A DNA stretch of 64,000 nucleotides from Ceratobasidium sp. AG-K. Its lineage: Eukaryota > Basidiomycota > Agaricomycetes > Cantharellales > Ceratobasidiaceae. A program made the position numbers and the translations under genes. The notes beneath the pieces are model-generated. The model was not told where the DNA came from, ran no database searches, and saw only the letters and a list, made by a program, of their open reading frames with translations. How positions within the stretch are numbered: position 1 is the stretch's first letter; the number at the start of each line of letters is the position of its first letter. Location: positions 1,013,001-1,077,000 of the forward strand of contig JAWNGF010000013.1 in the NCBI GenBank assembly GCA_037039685.1. The letters are read 5' to 3'. This document shows, in pieces, positions 1 through 10,506 of the stretch.

Positions 1-2881
1 GTTGTGGCGGCATACGGGACACTTGGCGGGGACTCATAATTCTCATGCTCGGCTCTCGTCATCGTCGTGGGCGTTGGGCGGAGCATTGGCAATCCCGCTT
101 GATCGGGAGTCGATGCCGCATACAAACAAAAACATCGCATCGGGCGTTCCCATGCTCATTTTTTTTTACATTCAGTTGATTCGTAACCTGGCTGAAGTTG
201 GTCAGGATAAAAGTGGGAGCGAGGAACATGGCCGGACTATTCAATTTATTATCTACATCTGTATAGGACATCAGGTGATCGGCAGGGATATTGGCAATGC
301 AAGGGCAACTTGTTCGAAAAGTAAACTTACCTCCCGCCACACGGACAATGTCGATATTGACGGCGAGGATCGAGCGCTCGTCCGACAGTCGGGTCAGCCG
401 AGAGGAGCTGTGCCTAGGCTAAACGAGGCGTCCAACTTGACGTTGACGGGCAAGGGGATTCGCAAAAGCCAAGGGAAGAAGTTGATTTATGGGGATATAT
501 TAATATTTTCCGGAAGGAGTCTGGCGCTACATTTATTTGATGTCGAGGTCACCGCGTTTCATCCGAAAGAGGGCAAGACTCTGATGGACGACGACCCCGA
601 ATCCGGACACGGACAGGGCAATCGCAGAGGCTGCCCACACAATCGCTTCCCAATGTGTTCAAAAAGCGGCTGGCGATCCCCACGTTCCCCCCCGGAGGAT
701 TGACTGTCGCTATGTTTGTTCACGGTCGCAACGTACACGAATTGTTCATCAGTTCGACTTCACGTGTGGTTCGGGTACGTGCTACTGTCCATCGTTTTAT
801 CTGATTTTAATTATCGACAGATGTACAATCTCGGACCAGAGGCTGCTAAAACCGTCGCGGCGATGCTCCAAGCGAACAATGTGATGCTCCCGGTTTCGGC
901 AAGTCCGTGTCTCTTGTCTGTTATCCTGTGGCTTATATTCCGCAGTCTTGGTCTCTGCATGAGCAATTCGGCGGCGCCCCCTTCGGTCACGAGTCGAGCA
1001 TCTGGTGTGTTTTCCGAACCCACGACGACGTAAGTCAACTGCTTTCCATTTAACTGGGGCTTACCTTGCGCCAGGCCTGTCGTGCTCTCCGCCTCGACGG
1101 ACTCGACGGAATCTCAGTATCTTCTGCCCTCGAAGACGACCTCAAGCCTTTTTCCAAGCTGCGCCGGTTCGACATGTACGACGACGACGCGTCCCTGAAC
1201 ATCAACTTTAGTTCGGTAAGCGCTTTCCCCAACCAACCCTGCGTCTCTGACCGTACTCCAGTATTCCTATTCTAGCTCTGGCTATCTCTGACCTTTCTTC
1301 AGACCTTGCTCCGATGGCACGTCGGACTGCCTCGCCCAACACCCAGGCCAACGTGATCTACTCCTCCAACCCGACCGACGACATGTACTTGCCCTCGCCA
1401 AGCAAAAACTCGGGGTTCCTCACTCCCCCGACACCGACTACCGCTCTCTCGTCATGCGGCTCGAGTTCCGAAGATGGGGCATCTCCCCCTAGCTCGACCC
1501 TCAGCTTGTACGGCCAACCAGGATTCGTCGCTTCGGGTCTTGTGTCGTCATTTGACCCTGTACAGGCCAACTCGGCTCAGTTGGACTATGGCTCGAGCTT
1601 CGGCGCCGGGTTCACAATGTCCACCAACCCGCCTTCGCCTCGGAACGCGTTCAAGCAGGGCGATTGGATATGCCATACTCAGACCTGCGCGACGCACAAC
1701 TTTGGGTACGTCCTCCGCTTCCCTTTGGACCCGTGACTTATTGTCCGACAGCCGGAACACGTCGTGCATCTCGTGCAATGCCCCCCGCCCTCTTCGGCTC
1801 TCCACTCCGGCTACCGACTATGACCGGTACTTTGATGCTCGCTCGACACTTCCGCTGTCTCCACCACCACCTCGCCGTCTCGCGCCTCTTCCCCCTCCGG
1901 CACCGCTTCCGGGACGTCCAAGTCAACCGCCCCGACTTCCGTCGATCCTTACTCCTTCGGGACGCGGGTTTGCCCGGGGAGGTCGCATCCAAAATGTCTC
2001 GCCCATTCCATCCATGCCGCTCGTCATGTTTTGGCCCGACAACGAACCCCTCCCGCAGCCATGTCAAATTCGCCCGCCATTTGCCCACGGTGCCCACCCC
2101 CCGATCATGAATACCGGCAATCGGGGCCCGGTGGAGCATCAGCCAGGTGATTGGTATTGCGGCAAGTGCAGCTATATGAATTGGCGACGTCGAAAAGTCT
2201 GTCAGACATGCTTCCCTTTTGCCGACGGAAATGGTTCGTCGAGTTTCATCTATCTGTATTTGGCGACGTTAACAAGGAATTGTAGCGGACAGTGTTCCTC
2301 CTAGTGCCCAGGCCGAGCGTATCAATATGCTCGCGCAAATGGCGCAGCTCGAGTTGAGCCCCAAGTCTGAGCTCATGTCGCCCACTTCGCCCGCCTCAAG
2401 CCATGGTCTCGGATTACAGTTTGTAGACACGCCCAAGGCCAATCTCGACTCGCTCGCTTCAACCTTTGGTTCTCTCTCGCTCGACCGCCGTGCTCCTTCC
2501 ATTGACCGGCAACTTCCTCTCTCGATTGATCGCCGTGCTTCCGTCGGTCACACTGCCCTCGCTATGAATCGTTCTCAGCACCATGCTCTTCGCACTCGCC
2601 AATCTGATGCTGGCCTACACCTTTCTGGTACTCCCTTCTCGACTCGTCCTCGCGCTAGTGATGCAGGCCCTTATAGCACCCGAACTCGGGCTAGCGACGC
2701 CGGTCTCTACGGCGACATGGGACTGAACGAATCCACTACTCACAACAATTCTCTCCCTCGCCGCCTACCGTCTGACCTTCCCGACGCTGGCCTGACCTAT
2801 GGTCTCGGTCGTCGCACCTCGGCCGCCAATATCTGGGCCACCGACAGCGTCCCTACCAAATCCCTCTGGCCCCGCGCCTAA
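1..2881 (+). CDS. RanBP2-type zinc-finger (Nrp1-like) protein, 5' end cut off by the window
   Basis: Probably an RNA-binding protein with two RanBP2-type zinc ribbons, a fold that usually binds single-stranded RNA. Exons I can place: up to 774, 821-1029, 1075-1215, 1303-1705, 1752-2233 and 2286-2881. Zinc finger 1 spans the intron at 1706-1751 (GDWICHTQTC...N, then CISC). Zinc finger 2 is intact near 2146-2215 (GDWYCGKC, N, CQTC), with the W-x-C-x2-C-x3-N-x6-C-x2-C spacing. The upstream exons resemble the N-terminal part of fungal asparagine-rich Nrp1-type proteins, but I see no clear RRM signature, so the name is tentative. The C-terminus is low complexity, with repeated 'ASDAG' and 'LDRR' motifs. 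Two joints do not close: about 889-891, where one base seems missing, and the 1215/1303 splice, where phases disagree. A decayed copy of the tail lies at 5860-6380. Confidence 0.7.
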
Positions 2882-3487
2882 TCCAAAACCAGAACCCGCT
2901 CACTTTATCAACAAGCTTGAGCAAAACTTCATCAAAGCCCCGAGCTAAAGTAGATTATATACCATGCGTCTGTATCACCTCGCTTTGCCTAATCCGGACG
3001 GCCGAGGGGTCTACATACGCAACCTCGTCTCGCCCGTCATCTTGTAGGAACCGGAAGTTATGTTGTTATATTTTGGACCGTTGAGTCTGGATCGCTGTCG
3101 AGTTGGATCGTTGTTTATCTAGTCTTGGACTTTGGTGTCTGGACTGTTTGTTTTCGCTGGATATATGGTGTTTTGGTAATTTGTATGTGCATGTATATGG
3201 TTGGAATGTCAACGATGTGTTCAGTAGTTTTGTTGCGGTTCAGTGAGATGGGGTCTATGATGAGCTTGGAATTACAAAATCTGCTGAACGCATATATTCA
3301 TGTCGTTTTTTGACGTGACAAGGGGCGAGTCCGAGTCCGCTCCTGCGTAACAATATTCAATACAACGTTTGTTGCGTATGCAGATTGCATACCTAACTAG
3401 AATCAAAGCAGTGTGCTCCAGAGGAAGAGTGGGTGTAGGACACTGCAGGGTCGAGCTCCATTTCCTCTCACTTTGCAAGAAGACGGG
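2882..3487. other. 3' flank and intergenic DNA, no gene seen
   Basis: Holds the probable 3'UTR of the zinc-finger gene. Its first ~70 bases have a degenerate counterpart after the pseudogene at 6300-6380. Further on it is T/G-rich with no supported coding region. Confidence 0.5.
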
Positions 3488-4010
3488 TCAAACAGCACTG
3501 AACTGCAGGCGAGAAAAAAGGCAGCAGTTGAACCCTTGGAGCGTGTAGTTTCGGGTCTTATTGCATTCATGGATTGCACGGATTATCTTCAGCACTTCTC
3601 GCAAGTCGACCTCCTCCGGAGGACCAATCTTGACAATGACATGAGAGGGATCAAGGCAAGCTTCGACCATGTTCCCCGGTCGGTAGCACTGGGCTACGCC
3701 GTGTGCAACAGAGCCTTGAGCGCTTAGTGCGTCAAATCGTGCATCAGGGTCACCCATGCGCTCGATGCGGCATATGGAGCCATTGACGAGGTGCAGCACG
3801 ATAAGCTCATGCTGAAATCCATTGAGATCCCGCGATGCTCGAATAGTTTCAACTTGGTGCAGGGCTGTTTGTCGTACCAGTCAATGTTGAACGGGAATTG
3901 ATTTTCACACGCCCTTTCCCTCCATTTCCGAGGGACCACGCAAGCGAGGGGTTGAGACTGGAGACTGAAAAGGCAAACGGCATGTCGGGAATCTTCGATA
4001 ACAGCAGGGA
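3488..4010 (-). pseudogene. Frameshifted fragment of the family encoded at 10507-12321
   Basis: Minus-strand frames match residues ~75-220 of the 604-aa protein at 10507-12321. The order is SLAWSLGNGGKGR, FPFNIDWYDKQPCTK, LVNGSICRIERMGDP, then NKTRNYTLQGFNC. These segments lie in three different frames, switching near 3905 and again near 3830. The homology stops just after the conserved NC motif, close to 3495. It therefore lacks the C-terminal two thirds of the family protein, including the hydrophobic segment. With two frameshifts and truncated ends this is a relic, not a gene. It sits 6.5 kb from the long copy and on the same strand, so it may derive from a local duplication. Known: nothing certain about function. 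Seen: clear protein-level similarity. Confidence 0.75.
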
Positions 4011-5859
4011 AATGGTCCGGCGTCTGGGCTCGCCTACATGAGCGATGGCGGCTTCAAAATGGAACAGCGACTCACCTCTGGTTCAACCAAGCTAGTCGAG
4101 GTGGGCTTCTGGGAAGACGCTAGGTATCGAGGGAAAGGTGAGACATTGAGGTAGGTAGGAGTTATAAGGTCGTCGCATGCTTCCTCCGCGCTCTGGTACA
4201 CAAGCCTCGAGGGACCGACGTGTAAGCGTGAGCCGCAAACATATGCATGTTCTGAGAGAAAAATGTATGACATGATGGAAATCACCATTAGTTCGATCAC
4301 TACTTTACAATGAGGGCCAACGAAATCTGAGGGTAGGTGTCGCATATCGCTGCATACGCTCGCGCCAAGATTTGAGAGGATGCGATGGCGGATAGCACCT
4401 GATTGCTGGAACGAGCCGCGCGCATAAACGCGTGTGCTCGGTCACGCAGCAATTCAGGCAAGCAGGAATCACTCGTGCGGTGATACACATTGTGCACTAG
4501 TGCAAATGCTGTCCTTGCGCTGGCTGAGGCAACTGCTAGGTTTTGACTCCAAGTACCTTATTCTTCCTGGGAGCACTAAGTCCTAGTCTAACTATGGTCA
4601 ACTCTAACAGCCACATCGTCTAGGCCATGGAATTGAAGTAGTATTATATCAAATTGTATTCACCTTGTACCAATCGCATACAGTATGCCCGATGTCAGTC
4701 GGAACCAGATTGAGCTACGCCGCAAGCGGCGCAAAAAGAAAAAAAAAGATGGATCTATAGCCTTTTAAGCCTCATTTATAGGGTTTCATGTTCTTCGAAT
4801 ATGGACGCGCATCTTATCCTATGGTAAAGACTGGAATTAGCGTTATGAGACTAGATCTACAATGGAGCCGGCGCTTATTGGACCCAAGTCAGCAAGGTGA
4901 ATTGTCTCGGGGTCAACCGAGTGTACAAATGTTTTCCACGTAACCAACTACACAGTCCTGTGTCGGATGGATCGCACTGATGGGAGTTCTGATTGATAGT
5001 GCGAGGGGCGAGACGCCAGAAGTAAGGATTAGTGATGGGATGGTGACGGTCTGGTGCGATATATGAAAGTATTAACGGTGGAGACCACCGTGGTAAAAGG
5101 AAATAACCTCGGCCTGGTGTGTGGCTGCTGGCAGAGAAGCGGCGCGCAAAGCCAAGAATAAGGAAGCAACAGAGACATCAGGTGGGGAGTGGTGTTGGGT
5201 TGCCAAGTTCTCAGAACCACGTACACTCCCGAGAAGAACATGGTTGATCCTGGTAGCGGGGTCACAAATGACTACACAAGTGATTATATACATGTTCTAG
5301 CATTGTGCAGAAATCCCAGAGGGGGCGGTGAACCATCAGACGTTTGAGTCGGTACTTCCCGAATTCACGCCGGTGTCGAGCACTCGTAGCATGATGGGTG
5401 TTGGTGTGTGCCAAGGAACAGCGAGGACATGCCATAGAGCTTAGAAGAAAGGCCACAATTGGCTGGTACATCCACCTGTTTGCTCTCTGACCCCGCGAGG
5501 TGCGGCGAGGGTCGTGTTTATGGACTGGCCAGTCATTAGAGTTATGTTATCTGTTTCACACGTGACTACGCCCTCTTGAAGCTTGACCTTCACATCAAAT
5601 CTTCATTTGTCTTTCCTTCGCCTCTGGCGATACAGTTTTTGGAAGGGGCACGCGTGTAGAACCATGAAAGCGGTGGTAAAGCGACTGAGGATCTTTGTAT
5701 TAGCGCGCAAGCCGGGGAGTTCATACGATCGCCCAAATGACTCAGCCCAAGCCGAGTCGGCAGGTGTGTATCTAAGCTGACGTTACTCGTTTCGCCTGCC
5801 TTGGCCCCAGACCCAAACTACACTCTGAGGGCACGCACGGGATTGATATTTCCTCGTCG
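4011..5859. other. Intergenic, no supported gene
   Basis: Only short unrelated open frames are present (for example minus strand 4034-4497). I could not link them to one another by introns, and none shows family resemblance. Composition is unremarkable. Confidence 0.4.
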
Positions 5860-6380
5860 GTTTCCGCCTTCCTTCGACTCTCTGCTGCTCGTTCGCCGCA
5901 CCTCTCTTTGCCTCGACCGTGGACTCCCTCTCTCGCTTGACCGCCACCGCCACTCCGCCACGCTGCCCTCAGTACGAACTGACTCAACACAGTGTTCTCC
6001 GCTCCTGCCAGACCAACGCTAGCCTCCACCCGTGGGACATCCCCTTTTCGACGCGCTCCGCCTTAGTGACGCAGGAATGTATACTGGCACTCGCATTCAG
6101 AATAGCGACGCAGGTCTCTACGGAGACATCGGGCCATGCGAATCCACCAACACCCACAACGACTCTTTTCATTTTCGCCCACCCGCCGACCTCCTAGATG
6201 CAGGTCTGGCCTACGGCCCTGGTCACTTGGCCTGGCTCCCAATATCTTGGCCACCAATGGAGTCTCAACTGCGCAACCCCCCTGGTTCGCGTCCAATTCA
6301 AAGCAGGAGTTCCACCATCGATATCGCTCATCGAACGGAAGCAGCCTCGCCCGTCGAAAAGTACCCCCAAACTAGAGTAG
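5860..6380 (+). pseudogene. Decayed duplicate of the C-terminal tail of the zinc-finger gene
   Basis: Nucleotide and protein similarity to 2450-2950 is evident by eye, in the same order. The LDRR/SLDR region is near 5900-5960. 'SDAG' blocks follow near 6060-6125 (SDAGLYGDIG against ASDAGLYGDMG). 'DLLDAGLAYGPG' near 6195 matches 'DLPDAGLTYGLG'. An 'ISWPP' end near 6240 corresponds to 'NIWATD', and the similarity runs into the 3'UTR ('ccaaactagagtag' against 'cccgagctaaagtag'). Frames shift several times and neither zinc finger is present, so it is not functional as a copy of the parent. It lies 3 kb downstream in the same orientation, consistent with a partial tandem duplication. Confidence 0.8.
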
Positions 6381-8110
6381 GGAGGCTCTTCGCAAGCACC
6401 CTCCCCTCACCCACCCTCGCATATAAGCAGTACAGGTATGCCGCCGACCCGGGCGAGCCCTGCTCTTCGGGTTCGGCGGCCCGGTCCCTCATCCTTCGGC
6501 GCGCTCCCGAGTTAGCGCCCCGTCTGATTCCCCACCCCCACCGCGTCCTGTATTGCATCGCCAGACCTAATGTATATGGGCCCCAGAGCCCCATCTATAT
6601 ACATTCGATTGCCCACCCGCTGTGTTGCACGATGCTAAGTGTGGTGTTACTAACATTATTTTGGATCCTCTATTTCTAACGAGTAGCAACGCTCAAGTCT
6701 CAAGAGCGGCAAGGCAACAGAGGTGGTAGCGTAAGTTGAGCGAGGTTCAGCGAGTGGTATTAGATGGGACAACAGATCTCGATGACAGAATCCCAGAGCC
6801 TATAAAAACGGACCCTACACTTGGTTGTTGGGTTTATCTCAGATAGGATCAGAAGATCTCAGACATGAAGCGAGGCGGCAGCTGGTGAATTCGGGTCAGA
6901 TGGTCTTGACTTGCACGCTGACGGAAGGTAACACATGACGGGACCAGCTTAAAGGGCCAGCGATAAATGCCTTTATATATCACGATGAACAGCATGTAGT
7001 CCCGCGCGACCCCGAGTGGTGGGCGGAATAGTTTGCGCATGAGCCCGTCGCTGACGTCATTCCGCGACTCATGTGACCTCCAACTCCCGCACACTCGACA
7101 ACCACAGTTTCAGAGTACTGTGAGCTACCTCAGGACGTTATCTCGAATATGCGCACATATCATACCATGAACCTTTCTCATCCGCTCTGTCAGGTTTGCC
7201 CCACAGGACCTCATTCCTATGTCATGTGGAACATCACGGATAATCAACGGGTGTCTATCTAGCCTTGAGCTGGTTCTACGTACACCGACTCGATGCAGTT
7301 CGGACTCGTGGAGAGAGGTCCGAGGCCGGATGATAGCCTCTCGATTAGCGTACACTCGCCTTGAGTAATATTCCGTTGGTGACACTTCGGCTCACTGGAT
7401 GTGCGCGATCAACAACGTCTAGTGTCCTCCGAGTCGACCTGATTGTTCCCCTCACCCACTTCACTTCACTCCACCCTAAGCCCATATCCCTAGCTCACTA
7501 TAATTCAATTTCACTGTGTCACTGGTGTCTATGCAAGAACCTCGCTAGCGCTTTTCATCGTTGTTCCGTGGGCTTCCCACCCGCTCTTCATTCCCGCCCG
7601 CGACCCCACCAGAAGTTCGTTCATAGACAATCTGTATCACATCCTAGATTTGAATTTGACCGTTCTGGCATGAGGCTGGATACAGTACCGCCGAGGTGCA
7701 AGCGGGCCGACTATGCGTTGGGGCTGTTGCCTATCTCGTTGAATCACCGTGCTGATTTGTTACTTTTGCTCATATAAATCGCGCCCGTGCATGCGGAGGA
7801 AAAACCAATGCCCATACAACAAGCTTGCTCTATGCCTCTGTGTCTGACGCATTGGAAACGAATCCGGTTTGAGTGGGTGTCAGGTTAAGTCAAATTCACC
7901 CAACTCGCCTTCTTCTTGCTTCTTTTCAACCTTCTGGGCGCGTGGAAGGCGCAATTTCGCGGGGGGTCAATTACACCTGTCAACCAATATTTGCCTAACC
8001 GTCAATCGAAGCGCTTCGGGATGTCATTCGGAATCGAAAGAACTGGGGCGGCTCCACACGTTGATCCTGTTCACGAACATGTCTCACTGGCTAGTGGCAG
8101 AGTAGAAGGC
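6381..8110. other. Intergenic, no supported gene
   Basis: No open frame here shows a recognisable motif or a convincing intron chain. The last few hundred bases should contain the upstream regulatory region of the AA9 gene that starts at 8262. Confidence 0.4.
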
Positions 8111-8118
8111 TATTTATA
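8111..8118 (+). promoter_or_regulatory. Probable TATA box of the AA9 gene
   Basis: The motif tatttata lies ~150 bp before the AA9 start codon. A GTAAGT at 8185 and AG sites at 8245 and 8260 allow a 5'UTR intron, so transcription start shortly after the TATA box is plausible. Confidence 0.5.
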
Positions 8119-8261
8119 GGCGCAGCAAGGCTTTCTGAGCCTCCAGCTCCCCCTCTCCTTCCTTCCGTGTCAAGCGTCTTAAGCGTAAGTCCAAAATCTA
8201 TGAGCACCGGATTGGCATTAACTCACATATTGACCCCGTTTGCAGCACTCTCGTTTTCAGA

Positions 8262-9433
8262 ATGCGCTCTTCCAGCTTCGTCGCTCTTTTCGCCTCAGCC
8301 ACCCTAGTTGCTGGCCATGGTCTCGTTACCGACTCGATCATTGGTGATAAGCACTATCCTGGAACCAAGGTACTTTGACACATCAATTCAACACTATCAT
8401 ATTACTGACGCACATTGTCAGAACTACGATGCTCCCGAGAATGACCTGTCCCCTGTGCGTGGAATCCCAACCGACACTGGTTTCGTACGCTACGATCGTG
8501 TGAACACTCCGTAAGCAATATTATTTATCGAGAGTCCTGTCCTTATTAACTTTAATTCAGCGACATAGCCTGCTCGTCAGCCGGGTACAAGCCCCCGAGG
8601 TTCCCGCCGGCGGTCAGGTTGGTGTCCGCTGGGGAGGCGATGGCGGCCCGGACAAGAAGCAGTGGCCTCACCCCGAAGGTCCTGCGCTCGCCTACATGGC
8701 TTCTTGCAATGGCAAGTGCTCCGAGTTCGACCCCTCGAACGCCCAGTTCTTCAAGATCGCCGAGGAGGGTCTTGACACCTCCAGGCGGCCAAACGCTGCC
8801 GGCAACGATCACACTCCCTACGGCGATGGCATGTGGGCTCAGAATCGGATTCAATACGAGAACAGTTACCACTTTGTTACTATTCCTCCGATATCCCTGC
8901 CGGTGAATACCTTCTCCGTCACGAGCTTATATCCCTTCATGGTGCCAACAACTATGGCGAGGGTGCCCAATATGTAAGTTCTTCGCTTGGATCATACTTT
9001 CTCAAACTGATCCATCTGGTCGACCAGTACCCCGTCTGTATTCAAATCAAGGTCACCGGTGGAGGCAATTCTTATCCTGCTACCACCCCCGCTACTCAGC
9101 TCTACAGGACCGAGGATGGTATTATCGATATCTACAGCCCCTCGCCAAGTGGTATCAGGAACTACAAGGTGCCAGGACCCACTATGGTGCGTTTCCCGAT
9201 TTCGCGTGTCGCTTCGTTTCCTGACCATCTTTCTCTCACAGTACGTTGGTGTGGGTGCTTCTGGTGGTGCTGTTTCCAAAGCCAACACGACTCCTGAGGC
9301 TAACAATAACTATGCCTCGCCTCCTTCTTCCGAGCCTAACACCAAGTCTGGTTACAAGGCTTGCAAGGCCAAGCGCTCCACTCCACCTGCTGGTGTCCAC
9401 GCCCGTAGTGCCGCCAAGCGAACCGGCCATTAA
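8262..9433 (+). CDS. AA9 lytic polysaccharide monooxygenase (former GH61), with two frameshifts
   Basis: Secreted copper enzyme that oxidatively cleaves cellulose or related glucans. Exons: 8262-8369, 8422-8510, 8561-8973, 9028-9186, 9242-9433. The signal peptide (SFVALFASATLVAG) is followed directly by the His that becomes residue 1 of the histidine brace (HGLVTDS). The second brace His is in RHELISLHG, and the axial Tyr in the YYPVCIQI region. A low-complexity tail ends in CKAKR-rich sequence. Two one-base deletions interrupt the frame: near 8595-8597 (after the CCCCC run, before the VPAGG segment) and near 8886-8890 (before the IPAGEYLLRHE segment). The paralogue at 15891-17158 is intact at both places, so the shifts are real differences or assembly errors. 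If real, this copy is a pseudogene. Intron positions match the paralogue. Confidence 0.9.
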
Positions 9434-10240
9434 ACAGTTCTCATTACCTCTTCCAATGGTTTCTCCTAGTCTGTACGATGTCGGATGCGCCTTTCCTCCC
9501 ACATTGAACTGCTACGTTTTGGCCTGTGAGCCTCTTCGGTTTATCTCTCCTTGTCCTAGTGCAGGACTTTAGTTATACGGATTTTAATACAGCAAATTAT
9601 TTGCTTAAGTTTATGTTATGCTTCTTCGTGTTTGACACGCGGTGGCATTTTCAGTCCCACCCCCTGCGCAAAGACACTTGGTGATTGGTTTGACCTGGCT
9701 CCATTCTTCCTATAGTTTTGATTTGAAATGCTCCGTGTTTTCTCTTCGAACTTGAACGCCCAGGCATTACTGGCTGTGCCCCGGGTGCCCATGCATTGTC
9801 TATTGAGTAAGCACCCAAGTTCCATAGAAATTCCATAAGCGTCCTCGTCAATATGTCCAAATAGAGCCTCTTTTGACTACCATGTCTAAACGTTCCAGCT
9901 TACCCATAATTTGATACGGCTTATCAATTTTCTTCAATTATTTCATCGTGCGGATCTCAACGCCGAAACTGTTAGCTGTGAACTATCCCCCAATGTTGAG
10001 CATGCATATAGTTAGCAACTCGCTACCATTCATTTAGATTGTCACATATTTTCCACCGTCTCTCTTTCGGTCTCTGTTAAAGCAGCTTAAATTGGAATGT
10101 CGCCCTTGGCCTGCAAACCTCAATAATCAATCATCTGGTGATGCGTGCGTCCATGCCCAACGGGTTAAGTAGCTCGGTCTGTAAAGACTGCAAGCTGACT
10201 CCCGGAATTCCAAGAACTGTTCGGATGATGGTTAGCGTTT
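9434..10240. other. Intergenic, no gene seen
   Basis: 3' flank of the AA9 gene, followed by AT-richer sequence without coding signal. Confidence 0.4.
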
Positions 10241-10506
10241 TTAGAGCGAAGAACTTTGTGCAACAAAGTAACCCCTACGTGATTTCAAAAACGGAGACAT
10301 ATCCAAGACGGTAATGTCACGAATATGAGCCCAGACGTTGGCCATATTGGTCTGCAGGATCGCCCTTGTCCTGGCGGCGGGTATTTGTCTTAGCCAATCA
10401 ATTCGTCGTGAATAAGCCTCAATACGGGGGCCGATATGTTGCCTCTGAAAGTCGGACACCGAAATGTTTCTACTTTCCGGCCAGCTCTGACGGTATCCCA
10501 AACGCA

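Noticed and set aside
2..703. A 233-codon open frame at the left edge
   Set aside because: Its peptide has no recognisable motif. Another frame over 590-774 (ending NVFKKRLAIPTFPPGGL, then VAMFVHGRNVHELF) joins the zinc-finger gene by a good GTACGT donor.
4034..4497. Minus-strand frames next to the 3488-4010 relic, possible N-terminal exons of it
   Set aside because: No similarity to the N-terminus of the 604-aa protein could be seen.
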